Positions 42,996-51,221 of a stretch of DNA of 64,000 bases are shown in pieces. The notes beneath the pieces are model-generated. The model was given only the letters and a program-made list of their open reading frames with translations. It was not told the DNA's origin and made no database searches. Each line of letters opens with the position of its first letter. Within the stretch, counting starts at the first letter, position 1. Origin of the DNA: Bacteroidota bacterium (GTDB lineage Bacteria > Bacteroidota > Bacteroidia > Bacteroidales > Lentimicrobiaceae). The position numbers and the translations under genes are program-made. The stretch covers positions 310,001 to 374,000 of the forward strand of contig JAEZDY010000024.1 in assembly GCA_023417935.1 (NCBI GenBank), in the 5' to 3' direction.

Positions 42996-45578
42996 TTAAT
43001 GGCTTGCGAGTACTGCTATATTCTTGTAGTGCCTTATATCACCATTAAGATTCATAATTTCAGTGTAAACTATATAAATACCTGATGGAACTAATGTATG
43101 TGAATCTGATAGTCCGTCCCAGTTAAAGGAGTTGTTGTCGCCCGAAAGATGATTGGCTGCAACGAGTTTTATGAGTCGCCCGTTGCTGTCAAATATACGA
43201 ATTGAAACGAGGCTCCCGGGGTTTTTGAAGCGGCAGGTAATTGATAAAATATCGTTGTATCCATCATTGTCAGGTGAAAAAGTTGTTGGTTCAATTGTTA
43301 CTTCACTATTTGACGGTTCAGGCTTTAAATATTGAGAGTTTTGATATCCGGGGGTTGCAAATCCAACACTTTGCGCTGCTGAATGCCAATTTCCCGGCTC
43401 GTTGGTGCCAATATCCGGGTTCACTCTTTCAAGGGAAACTCCTTTTGTGGTATTTAACAAAGCAACATGCATTTCATCACTATAGTTCATCTCATCAATT
43501 ATAGCACCACTTGTTGTCATTAGTACAATTGTACCACCTGAATTTAGCATTTGTGGAAGTGTTGAGGTTTTAATGAACGCCTGCGGGTTTATTGTGATAT
43601 ATTCAAGCTTTACAAGCCAGGGGTCTTTGGTTACTGCAATGAAATCACCTGGAAATATCAATCGTCCATCCGGTATGATTTGGCAAGGGCTCTTGATATC
43701 TCCGGTTGTGACATCTCGTGTTGCCAACCATAGGTTTCTTAGGTCAATGATCTTGTTTGAACGGTTGTGTATTTCAATAAACTCTTCACTATTGGTTGGA
43801 GCATCATATAGTATTTCATTGAAAACAATATCTGAAACTTCAATTACTTCCGGCAGACCAAAGTATGATTCTAAATTTCCGTTCAACTCATTACCAATAC
43901 AGTCAGTTAATGCGCCAGTAAATGTTAAGCGATATAGGGTTCTTTCCACAAATTTTTCACTAAATGTGAGTTCAACAGAGTTGTATTGTGGCGCAATTAA
44001 TGAAACTGAAACTGGAATACCTAAACCATTATCAACTGTGTAATTGCCAGGATTTATCAGTGATGTACTATCCATGCTTTCACTGAAACAGACTTTTACT
44101 GATAAATCACCCGAAACTGTTATATATTCAATAGCCGGTGCTATGGTATCAACATTGGGTGCAAAAGTTGAATTTTTAGTACCGGGTGTACCGCCTCTCA
44201 TATCTATTGATGCTTTCCAGTTATCATTATTACCACATGGGTTTTGAGGATCAACCTGCTCTAACGACCAGCCACCATTTTCCTTCAGCTGATTATGATA
44301 TGACCCCAGGCCATAACTTACCGAGTGAATTACAGCACCTTTGTCATTCAACAATGTTATACAAGTTCCTGTATTGGAGAGTGACAGTCCGGGAATGGTT
44401 GATACAGGTCCATAAACAGCCATGAGCGAGTCATTGCCTTTACCGGTAAAAATGTGATAACCATTGGGTTCCACAGTAATTTCAGGGATGGTCTTGTGAG
44501 TTTCTCCTATTATCAATTGCCAATCACGGAGATGTTTACTCGCTGAACTTCGGTTCCATATTTCAACATATTCACAAATAGGTAGTGCTACTGAGGGATC
44601 AGGGTCGGCCATAATCTCATTAATCACAATGTCAAACTGCTTTAAGGGGTGATACGTGAAGGGAACATTAACCTGTTTCATCGGATTGCCTGCCAGATCT
44701 TTCAGATTACACACTGCAAGTTCCAAAGGAGTATTTTCCGGAAATTTATCCTGAAAAAGCAAATGAACTACTCTTGGATCTGTCAAATCCCTACCTGCAG
44801 CAAGAGGCCCGCCGAAGTCGTTAGTAACGTCATAATTAGAGGTTATAGCACATGATGCCACTTGCATAGGCTCATTAAACAGCAGTTCCAGGTTATGATC
44901 GTCAGTAACAAACAAATTCGTAACAATTGGAGCAACGGCATCAACAATCCGCGGGCCGGCATAGATATCGTCGAAATAAAATTTTGTTGAATTGCTTGAT
45001 GTGTATTTACATACAATTGAAAGATGACTGTATGGCTGCCAGTATTCTTCAGAGCCTAACGCTTGTTTTGAATAATCATAATTGCCTGTTGAATCAGCCC
45101 AGATCTCCCATAAACCGTCATCTCGTACTATTTTAACTCTGATCTCAAAAGCGTTCTTAAGAAATCCTTCTGTTCCCCTGGCAACTAGAAGATGCTTTGA
45201 TTGCTCCTGACGGTAAAGTTCAATAGCATCATTTGAGCCACCTTCTCCCAATTTTATATAATAGCCATTAAGAGGCACATTTAAATCGGGGCAATCACTT
45301 GCGAGGTAAACAAGGGCATGGTTATTATCAGATGGACTAAAGGATAACTTTACATAGAAACTCCACTCAAGAAGATCAGCGCCCGATAGCGTTGTATGAA
45401 TACCTGATATGCCCTCACCAGTTGTATTCAACTGAAGCTGAAAATGGGAATTTACCTTGAAGTTGTTAACATCCCCTTGCCAGTTAACTGCTTGATTCAG
45501 ATCACCATCATCAAAATTATCTGTTAATTGAGCAAAGGAAAGTAGTGGTAGCAGGAGAATTAATAAACAATATTTCAT
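42996..45578 (-). CDS. Secreted lamin-tail-domain protein with FlgD/CHU_C-like C-terminus
   Basis: The protein has 860 residues with signal peptide MKYCLLILLLPLLSFA-Q. An N-terminal jelly-roll-like region (~20-210) is followed by Ig-like segments and two lamin-tail domains. The first is at ~313-430 (IVINEIMADPDPS, EYVEIWNRSS) and the second at ~580-700 (IVFNEILYDAPTNSEEFIEIHNRS). The last ~95 residues (FSPDNDGYNDILSITCRF, SIRIFDSNGRLIKLV, PSGIYIVYTEIMN) look like a FlgD-type Ig or type-B sorting module, so type IX secretion is likely but not certain. No catalytic domain is seen. It is divergent from asd; -7-like boxes in the gap are ambiguous. Confidence 0.82.
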   Translation of the reverse strand: MKYCLLILLLPLLSFAQLTDNFDDGDLNQAVNWQGDVNNFKVNSHFQLQLNTTGEGISGIHTTLSGADLLEWSFYVKLSFSPSDNNHALVYLASDCPDLNVPLNGYYIKLGEGGSNDAIELYRQEQSKHLLVARGTEGFLKNAFEIRVKIVRDDGLWEIWADSTGNYDYSKQALGSEEYWQPYSHLSIVCKYTSSNSTKFYFDDIYAGPRIVDAVAPIVTNLFVTDDHNLELLFNEPMQVASCAITSNYDVTNDFGGPLAAGRDLTDPRVVHLLFQDKFPENTPLELAVCNLKDLAGNPMKQVNVPFTYHPLKQFDIVINEIMADPDPSVALPICEYVEIWNRSSASKHLRDWQLIIGETHKTIPEITVEPNGYHIFTGKGNDSLMAVYGPVSTIPGLSLSNTGTCITLLNDKGAVIHSVSYGLGSYHNQLKENGGWSLEQVDPQNPCGNNDNWKASIDMRGGTPGTKNSTFAPNVDTIAPAIEYITVSGDLSVKVCFSESMDSTSLINPGNYTVDNGLGIPVSVSLIAPQYNSVELTFSEKFVERTLYRLTFTGALTDCIGNELNGNLESYFGLPEVIEVSDIVFNEILYDAPTNSEEFIEIHNRSNKIIDLRNLWLATRDVTTGDIKSPCQIIPDGRLIFPGDFIAVTKDPWLVKLEYITINPQAFIKTSTLPQMLNSGGTIVLMTTSGAIIDEMNYSDEMHVALLNTTKGVSLERVNPDIGTNEPGNWHSAAQSVGFATPGYQNSQYLKPEPSNSEVTIEPTTFSPDNDGYNDILSITCRFKNPGSLVSIRIFDSNGRLIKLVAANHLSGDNNSFNWDGLSDSHTLVPSGIYIVYTEIMNLNGDIRHYKNIAVLASH

Positions 45579-45670
45579 AACATACTAAAGTAATGCTGTA
45601 AAGATATTGAAAAGTTCTCGTGCAATAGATGTATTCATAAGCAATATTTACAAGAGATTGTGTTTATGCC

Positions 45671-45678
45671 TACTTTTG
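45671..45678 (+). promoter_or_regulatory. -7 promoter box for asd-ribF
   Basis: TACTTTTG is a perfect -7 match, with TTTA 20 bp upstream (45647-45650) as a poor -33. The asd ATG at 45698 follows after 19 bp. Confidence 0.6.
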
Positions 45679-45697
45679 TCATGAAATTCACTTTACC

Positions 45698-46699
45698 ATG
45701 AAAATAGCCGTTGTAGGTGCCACTGGTCTTGTAGGAACTGCAATGATCAAAGTGTTGAATGAGGGTAAGTATATACCACTCACTTCAATTGACAGCCTGA
45801 TTCCCGTGGCATCAGAAAGGTCAGTTAATAAAGAAATTAGTTTCAATAATGCAACCCTTAAAGTTTGCAACGTTCGCGATGCACTTGCAATGAAACCTGA
45901 TATCGCGCTTTTTTCGGCCGGTTCAGAAGCCTCCCGGGAATATGCCCCTGCATTTGTTAAGCAAGGCTGCGTAGTTATCGACAATTCTTCAGCATGGCGA
46001 ATGGAAGCTAACATTCCACTGATCGTTCCTGAAGTTAATGGGCATGTGCTTAGGGCATCACATAAATTGATTGCAAATCCTAACTGCAGCACTATACAAA
46101 TGGTTGCCGCACTTGCGCCTCTTCACAACAAATATAGCATTAAAAGAGTAGTTGTTTCCACATACCAGAGTGTTACCGGAACCGGTGCTTCGGCCTTAAT
46201 GCAACTTATGCAGGAGCGTCAGGGAATAAGTGGTGTAAAGGCATACCCTCATCCAATTGATTTGAATGTATTTCCTCATGGTGGTACTTTTGTGGCAGGT
46301 GGTTATACAACTGAAGAGATTAAGCTGGTTAATGAAACCCGCAAGATAATGGGAGATGAGTCAATTGCAATTACTGCTACCGTTGTAAGGGTTCCAGTTA
46401 CTGGAGGACATTCAGAATCAGTGAATATTGAGTTTAACGAGCCTTTCCAGATCGACGACATTTTTAGCACCCTCTCATTTACACCCGGCATTATTGTGCA
46501 GGACGATATCGATAAAGCAGTGTATCCAATGCCACTTTATGCTGAGGGACGCGATGAGGTGTTTGTAGGTCGTATTCGAAGGGATGAATCAGTTCCTAAT
46601 GGCATCAACTTATGGATTGTATCTGATAACCTTCGGAAAGGTGCAGCTACAAACGCCGTTCAGATTGCTGCACTGATGATCAAAAACGAGTTTATATAA
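45698..46699 (+). CDS. asd: Aspartate-semialdehyde dehydrogenase
   Basis: The protein has 333 residues. It makes aspartate semialdehyde from aspartyl phosphate with NADPH, the branch point to lysine/diaminopimelate, methionine and threonine. The N-terminal dinucleotide loop is VVGATGLVGTAMIKVL, and the catalytic Cys is C130 in IANPNCSTIQMV. FPHGGTF and TATVVRVPVTGGHSESVNIEF belong to the substrate domain. Diaminopimelate supply connects it to peptidoglycan synthesis. The gene is followed by ribF after 15 bp. Confidence 0.96.
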   Translation: MKIAVVGATGLVGTAMIKVLNEGKYIPLTSIDSLIPVASERSVNKEISFNNATLKVCNVRDALAMKPDIALFSAGSEASREYAPAFVKQGCVVIDNSSAWRMEANIPLIVPEVNGHVLRASHKLIANPNCSTIQMVAALAPLHNKYSIKRVVVSTYQSVTGTGASALMQLMQERQGISGVKAYPHPIDLNVFPHGGTFVAGGYTTEEIKLVNETRKIMGDESIAITATVVRVPVTGGHSESVNIEFNEPFQIDDIFSTLSFTPGIIVQDDIDKAVYPMPLYAEGRDEVFVGRIRRDESVPNGINLWIVSDNLRKGAATNAVQIAALMIKNEFI

Positions 46700-46714
46700 C
46701 ATTCTGTACCGGCT

Positions 46715-47647
46715 GTGAAGATTATTACAGATATTTCTGAGAAAGTAAATATACACAGACCTGTGATAACCATAGGTACATTTGACGGAATTCATATAGG
46801 CCATAGGGCTATTCTGAAGGAAACTGTTTTGCGTGCTATAGCTGCTGGTGTTGACAGCGCGGTTGTAACTTTTAATCCTCACCCCCGTATCGTACTGGGG
46901 CAGGCTGTGTCATTATTAAATACCCGTGACGAAAAACGCAGCATTATAGAAAGTACAGGTATTTCCCATCTGGTTGAAATTCCCTTTACAGTAGAGTTCT
47001 CCGATCTGGAAGCTGATGAGTTCATAAAATTGATAGTTGACACATTAAACCCCTCAACAATCATTATTGGCTATGATCATGGCTTTGGCCGTAACCGCTC
47101 GGGCGATATACTGTTGATGGAACAAGCAGGTAAAATATTTGGATTTGATGTTGTAAATATTGAAGCAATTGAAGCAGAAGACCATAAAATCAGCTCTTCT
47201 GTAATACGTAATTTGTTGCAAAAAGGTGAGGTTAAGTCAGCTGCAAGGCTTCTCGGACAGTATTATGAAATATCAGGTAGCGTGATAAGAGGTAATCAGA
47301 TTGGTAAGTTACTTGGGTATCCAACAGCAAATATTTACATTGAAGACCCATACAAGCTTATTCCCTCTATTGGAGTTTACGCTTCGATGGTAAGTTTTAA
47401 AAATCATTTGTATCAGGGAATGACTAATATAGGCTTAAGGCCTACTATAAATGCACATCAATTAACCATTGAGACTAATATCTTCGACTTCGATGAAGAT
47501 ATCTACTATGAAAAAATATCAGTTAAGCTTGTAGAAAGGATTCGTGATGAAAAGAAATTCGAAAATCTTGATATATTGCGCAACCAATTAAAAGCTGATA
47601 AGGAGGCAACGCTTAGAATCTTAAATTCTTCTGACAGTCAAACCTAA
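46715..47647 (+). CDS. ribF: Bifunctional riboflavin kinase/FAD synthetase
   Basis: The protein has 310 residues and starts at GTG 46715 (MKIITDISEK as translated). The N-terminal nucleotidyltransferase domain has the HxGH motif in GTFDGIHIGHRAIL (21-34) and IIIGYDHGFGRNRSGD. The C-terminal flavokinase domain has GNQIGKLLGYPTANI and PSIGVYASMV, then INAHQLTIETNIFDF. It phosphorylates riboflavin to FMN and adenylates it to FAD. Likely co-transcribed with asd. Its last 27 bp overlap the end of gldH on the other strand. Confidence 0.95.
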   Translation: MKIITDISEKVNIHRPVITIGTFDGIHIGHRAILKETVLRAIAAGVDSAVVTFNPHPRIVLGQAVSLLNTRDEKRSIIESTGISHLVEIPFTVEFSDLEADEFIKLIVDTLNPSTIIIGYDHGFGRNRSGDILLMEQAGKIFGFDVVNIEAIEAEDHKISSSVIRNLLQKGEVKSAARLLGQYYEISGSVIRGNQIGKLLGYPTANIYIEDPYKLIPSIGVYASMVSFKNHLYQGMTNIGLRPTINAHQLTIETNIFDFDEDIYYEKISVKLVERIRDEKKFENLDILRNQLKADKEATLRILNSSDSQT

Positions 47648-48085
47648 ATCAACCAGAGCCGGCACTCCAGGCCGGGGATGAATATTCTCCAATTCAATCG
47701 TATATGTGCCTTTTTGGTTAAAGTAAAAGCTTTTCCAAAGGGTTTCGTCAATATCCCAGTAGCTTCCAGCCACACTACCCCTGAACGCATTTGATTCGTC
47801 TTTAATTCTAATCTCTTTTTCAACTATCCTTTCTTCACCTGACGGGGTTGTCAGCACGATATTAATTGGCAGGATTTCATAAGGGAATTGCTCAAGGTAC
47901 CTCACTGATAATATTATATCCGCATTCAAGCCTTGTTCATCAATTGGAATATCAAATTTCACTTTATCAAACCGCCCCCAAGTGTAATTATCGAACTTAT
48001 GAAATTCACGATAAACATCATTTTTTTGACATGAAAAGGCCAGCATTGAAAAGAGCAAGTAAAATATTATAGTTAAAATGCGCAT
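47621..48085 (-). CDS. gldH: Gliding motility lipoprotein GldH
   Basis: The protein has 154 residues from ATG 48085; an upstream TTG at 48106 lies inside the promoter box and is rejected. The lipoprotein signal MRILTIIFYLLFSMLAFS precedes C19. The mature part matches GldH: VYREFHKFDNYTWGRFDKVKF, VRYLEQFPYEILPINIVLTTPSG, and SYWDIDETLWKSFYFNQKGTYTIELEN. GldH is an outer-envelope lipoprotein required for gliding in Flavobacterium and often kept in non-gliding Bacteroidales. It fits the T9SS cargo in this window, although no core T9SS machine gene is present here. Confidence 0.9.
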   Translation of the reverse strand: MRILTIIFYLLFSMLAFSCQKNDVYREFHKFDNYTWGRFDKVKFDIPIDEQGLNADIILSVRYLEQFPYEILPINIVLTTPSGEERIVEKEIRIKDESNAFRGSVAGSYWDIDETLWKSFYFNQKGTYTIELENIHPRPGVPALVDLGLTVRRI

Positions 48086-48103
48086 AGTTGATATGTTTGT
48101 ATG

Positions 48104-48111
48104 CAAAAATA
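48104..48111 (-). promoter_or_regulatory. -7 promoter box for gldH
   Basis: The minus strand reads TATTTTTG, a perfect match, giving a very short leader before ATG 48085. It lies 22 bp from the divergent box at 48134. Confidence 0.6.
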
Positions 48112-48133
48112 CAAAACTGCTTGATTGAGTTCG

Positions 48134-48141
48134 TACTTTTG
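48134..48141 (+). promoter_or_regulatory. -7 promoter box for the RNase H gene
   Basis: TACTTTTG is a perfect match, 20 bp before ATG 48162. It is divergent and nearly overlapping with the gldH promoter. Confidence 0.6.
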
Positions 48142-48161
48142 CCGGAACAAGAGAATTAATG

Positions 48162-48779
48162 ATGGCAAAGCAGAAATATTATGTTGTGTGGCGAGGAAGG
48201 GAAACGGGTGTATTCAAAACCTGGAAGGAATGTGAAACCCATATCAAAGGGTTTGAGGGAGCACGTTATAAATCATTCGAAACTGAAACGGAAGCAAACA
48301 AGGCATTTGCCGGTGGAGTTCCACCATTTACAAGATCAGTAAAATCAAAGCCGGTAATTGGATCATCCGATAAGCCTATCCTCACCAGCATTTGTGTTGA
48401 TGCTGCCTGCTCCGGTAATCCCGGGGTAATGGAGTATCAGGGTGTGGATTCATCTACAAAAAAACGGTTGTTTCACCAGGGTCCATTTCCTGAGGGCACA
48501 GTAAATATTGGAGAATTCCTTGCATTGGTGCATGGTATAGGATATTTAAAACAGAGAGGATTGCCGATCCCAATTTACAGTGACTCAATGACAGCCATCA
48601 AGTGGGTTAAAGATAAAAAGGCCAACACCAAGCTGGTAAAAAATGCTACAAACAAAGAATTGTTTGATTTGGTAGAACGTGCTGAAACGTGGTTAAGATC
48701 AAACACATACGATAATCCCATCTTAAAATGGAAAACAGCCCAATGGGGAGAGATCTTTGCCGACTTTGGACGCAAGTAG
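48162..48779 (+). CDS. Ribonuclease H with N-terminal hybrid-binding domain
   Basis: The protein has 205 residues from ATG 48162 (an ATG three bases earlier is also possible). Residues ~5-48 (YYVVWRGRETGVFKTWKECETHIKGF) form the viroplasmin-like hybrid-binding domain seen in eukaryotic RNase H1 and many Bacteroidota enzymes. The catalytic RNase H fold follows (ICVDAACSGNPG, NIGEFLALVHG, IYSDSMTAIKWV, FADFGRK), supplying the D-E-D-D metal ligands. It degrades RNA in RNA-DNA hybrids. It has its own promoter and is followed by the tRNA-Leu gene. Confidence 0.92.
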   Translation: MAKQKYYVVWRGRETGVFKTWKECETHIKGFEGARYKSFETETEANKAFAGGVPPFTRSVKSKPVIGSSDKPILTSICVDAACSGNPGVMEYQGVDSSTKKRLFHQGPFPEGTVNIGEFLALVHGIGYLKQRGLPIPIYSDSMTAIKWVKDKKANTKLVKNATNKELFDLVERAETWLRSNTYDNPILKWKTAQWGEIFADFGRK

Positions 48780-48830
48780 AGCTTAGCAGCACTTTTTTTA
48801 CCAGTTTGTTCAACACATAAAATTTGTTAG

Positions 48831-48838
48831 TATCTTTG
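48831..48838 (+). promoter_or_regulatory. -7 promoter box for tRNA-Leu
   Basis: TATCTTTG is a perfect match, with TTTG at 48805-48808 (22 bp spacing) as a possible -33. The mature tRNA starts 12 bp after the box. Confidence 0.65.
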
Positions 48839-48849
48839 TCGGGTCACAC

Positions 48850-48933
48850 GCCCTGGTGGCGGAATTGGTAGACGCGTCGGTCTCAAAAACCGATGAGCGA
48901 AAGCTCGTACCGGTTCGATTCCGGTCCGGGGTA
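48850..48933 (+). tRNA. tRNA-Leu, anticodon CAA
   Basis: The 84-nt class II tRNA folds fully. The acceptor stem is GCCCTGG with CCGGGGT (one G-U at each of positions 1-72 and 5-68). The D-arm contains GGAATTGGTAGAC. Anticodon stem TCGGT/ACCGA holds loop CTCAAAA, with CAA as anticodon. The long variable arm is TGAGC-GAAA-GCTCG, and the T-arm ACCGG-TTCGATT-CCGGT. The discriminator is A. The 3' CCA is not fully encoded (CAG follows), so it must be added. It reads UUG codons. Confidence 0.97.
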
Positions 48934-48951
48934 CAGGTTTTTAGATAAATC

Positions 48952-48990
48952 GCCTTGTAAGTTCTTAACTTACAAGGCTTCTTCTTTTTT
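48952..48990 (+). terminator. Rho-independent terminator after tRNA-Leu
   Basis: A perfect 12-bp stem, GCCTTGTAAGTT with AACTTACAAGGC, has a CTT loop and is followed by TTCTTCTTTTTT. It starts 18 bp after the tRNA, so this is a single-gene transcript. Confidence 0.9.
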
Positions 48991-49183
48991 AGTACCTCCT
49001 TTAATCATACAGGCACCTCTGATTCCTGAGTCAACCACTATTTTATTATCCCTTAACCCGCTCTCATATATGTGATTCACAAGGAGGGTTATTCCCTTTT
49101 TTCAATGCTTTTTAATTCATAAAATTTGCTCGATAATGATTGTAAATTGGCGTACCTTTAAAGTAGCATTTCTATACCTTATG

Positions 49184-49249
49184 TCTACCCCAGGGGTAGA
49201 GAAAAGGTAGAGGAAAGGTAGACAAAAGGTAGACAAAAGGTAGGCAGGA
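49184..49249. repeat. 11-bp tandem repeat array led by a palindrome
   Basis: TCTACCCC-A-GGGGTAGA (49184-49200) is a perfect inverted repeat. Its right half starts an array of 11-bp units GGTAGA[GC]AAAA at 49195, 49206 (GGTAGAGGAAA), 49217 and 49228, with a decayed fifth at 49239. The 11-bp period is about one helical turn. It lies in the 571-bp gene-free stretch 48934-49504. A near -7 box TACCTTTA lies at 49152-49159, and a small TAGCCC/GGGCTA hairpin at 49385-49401. No protein-coding gene was found there. Confidence 0.8.
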
Positions 49250-49463
49250 ACCAAATAAAGCTGCAACTTTTTAATTTGAGTGATACTTAACATAAGAATG
49301 GAACCGTTATTGCATTATAGATTAGTTAAAACACATTAAATGTTAATTTGCTTGATCAAATGCTTTCTCTAACTTGTTAAGTATTAGCCCTTATCGGGCT
49401 ATAATAATAAAAGTACCAGTAAACTACACATTCTCGTTTCACTCATGAGATGCTATAATTGAT

Positions 49464-49471
49464 TAATTTTG
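49464..49471 (+). promoter_or_regulatory. -7 promoter box for the S41 protease
   Basis: TAATTTTG is a perfect match, 33 bp before ATG 49505. Confidence 0.55.
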
Positions 49472-49504
49472 TAAAAAATGATTTAGGAAATCCAGAATTC
49501 AAAT

Positions 49505-51127
49505 ATGTATAACAATAAAAGACGATCAATATATCTACCCATTGCTTTTGCCCTTGTGATGATAGTAGGATTTTTGCTGGGCGCAACGTTGATAAGGGTC
49601 TCTACGCTGAATAAGAATATCAGCCTTCTGCAAAGCTTTCAAACCAGTAAGTATGACCCTGTAAATGACGTGCTTGGATATATAATGCATGACTACGTTG
49701 ATTCCATTGATGCAAGCAAATTAAAAGTATACGCGGTTGAAGGAATCTTAAAGAACCTCGACCCTCATTCGCAATTTATCTCTGCAGAAGAGTTTAATGA
49801 AGTTAACGAGCCCCTAATGGGCAACTTTGATGGTATTGGAGTGCAATTCAGAATAGAAAACGATAGCGTTTATATCATAAACACTGTTCAGGGAGGACCT
49901 TCAGAAAAGGTGGGAATAAGAGCAGGTGACAGGATAGTGAAAGTTGACAATAAAATTGTTGCCGGAGTGGAAATTGACAACCGTGAAGTAATGAAGTTAC
50001 TGAAGGGACAAAGAGGAACAAAGGTTAATGTTAGTGTGCATAGAAGAGGGATCTCGAAGCTATTAAATTTCAACATTACCCGTGATGTAATACCTACATA
50101 CAGCGTTGATATCTCATTTATGCCAATGCCCGGAACCGGCTATATTAAGCTATCGAAATTCTCAACTACCACGGCTGAAGAACTGCAGGATGCACTTATG
50201 TCGTTAAGGTCGAAAGGCATGAAGCAATTGGTGCTCGATCTGCGCGGTAACAGCGGAGGTTATCTTAAGTCGGCAATTGATGTAGCTGACCAATTTCTGC
50301 CCGAGAAAGATTTAATTGTTTATACTGAAGGATATAACCGGCCTAAGGAAGTAGCTTTTGCAACATCTGCCGGGCTTTTTGAAAAAGGAAAATTAGTAGT
50401 ATTAATCGATGAAGGATCTGCCTCATCAAGTGAAATAGTTGCTGGAGCACTTCAGGATAATGATAGGGCCACTATAATTGGCAGGCGCTCATTTGGCAAA
50501 GGCCTTGTGCAGGAACAACTGTCACTACCTGATGGTTCTGCCTTGAGGCTTACTGTTGCCAGATATTATACACCAAGCGGAAGAAGTATTCAAAAGCCAT
50601 ATGTTAACGGCCATGGAGATGAGTATGCTAGTGAACTATATGACCGTATGATTAGAGGTGAATTTGAGAGTGTAGACAGTATCAGGTTTAATGACTCACT
50701 AAAATACAAAACTAAAGGTGGAAAAGTTGTGTATGGTGGAGGTGGTATTATGCCAGATGTGTTCATTCCTATTGAAAAAAACGACAATTATCAGTACTAT
50801 AATTCAGTACTGAATAAAGGAGTACTGCATCAGTTCACATTTGAATATACTGACAGGAATAGGCCAAACTTAAATAAGTTTAAAGGCTTTAGTGATTTTG
50901 ATAAACGTTTTAAAATTAATGAAGCCATTTTAGAAGAATTTGTTGCATACGCAGAGCAACAAGGTGTTGCCAGGGATACTAAAGGTTTGGAATATGCAAA
51001 AAGTGAAATCACAAACCTTTTGAAAGCACTTATCTCTCGTAATCTGTATGATGATAAAGGATTCTATCCTATATATTTAAATACTGATAAAACCTTTAAG
51101 AAAGCGCTCGAGTCACTTGATTCATAA
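49505..51127 (+). CDS. S41 family carboxy-terminal processing protease
   Basis: The protein has 540 residues. One N-terminal membrane anchor (~8-29) places the protease in the periplasm. Order: N-terminal helical region with NLDPHSQFISAEEF, PDZ domain at ~100-180 (GIRAGDRIVKVDNKIVAG), then the S41 core. The core has LVLDLRGNSGGYL, the serine motif DEGSASSSE (302-310) and the lysine K332 in RSFGKGLVQEQ, forming the Ser-Lys dyad of CtpA/Prc. A C-terminal region (~380-540) includes GGIMPDVFIP. It degrades or trims periplasmic proteins at their C-termini; which ones is unknown. The gene is preceded by the repeat array. Confidence 0.93.
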   Translation: MYNNKRRSIYLPIAFALVMIVGFLLGATLIRVSTLNKNISLLQSFQTSKYDPVNDVLGYIMHDYVDSIDASKLKVYAVEGILKNLDPHSQFISAEEFNEVNEPLMGNFDGIGVQFRIENDSVYIINTVQGGPSEKVGIRAGDRIVKVDNKIVAGVEIDNREVMKLLKGQRGTKVNVSVHRRGISKLLNFNITRDVIPTYSVDISFMPMPGTGYIKLSKFSTTTAEELQDALMSLRSKGMKQLVLDLRGNSGGYLKSAIDVADQFLPEKDLIVYTEGYNRPKEVAFATSAGLFEKGKLVVLIDEGSASSSEIVAGALQDNDRATIIGRRSFGKGLVQEQLSLPDGSALRLTVARYYTPSGRSIQKPYVNGHGDEYASELYDRMIRGEFESVDSIRFNDSLKYKTKGGKVVYGGGGIMPDVFIPIEKNDNYQYYNSVLNKGVLHQFTFEYTDRNRPNLNKFKGFSDFDKRFKINEAILEEFVAYAEQQGVARDTKGLEYAKSEITNLLKALISRNLYDDKGFYPIYLNTDKTFKKALESLDS

Positions 51128-51161
51128 GTTTTAATATATTGCATCAAATCAGGTAAGTAAT

Positions 51162-51201
51162 AAAACAAATAAGCATCGGATTCCGATGCTTATTTGTTTT
51201 T
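51162..51201. terminator. Bidirectional terminator between the S41 protease and glmS
   Basis: An 18-bp perfect stem has arms 51162-51179 and 51183-51200, closing on ATT. The arms begin AAAAC and end GTTTT, giving A/T tracts on both sides, so it can terminate both converging genes. Confidence 0.9.
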
Positions 51202-51221
51202 AAGTGCTGTATAATGTTACT

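Noticed and set aside
48893..49075. 60-codon frame starting inside tRNA-Leu
   Set aside because: It runs through the tRNA 3' half and the terminator hairpin, so it is not a gene.
49184..49249. Short CRISPR-like array
   Set aside because: Units are 11 bp with no spacers and there are no cas genes; it is a simple tandem repeat.
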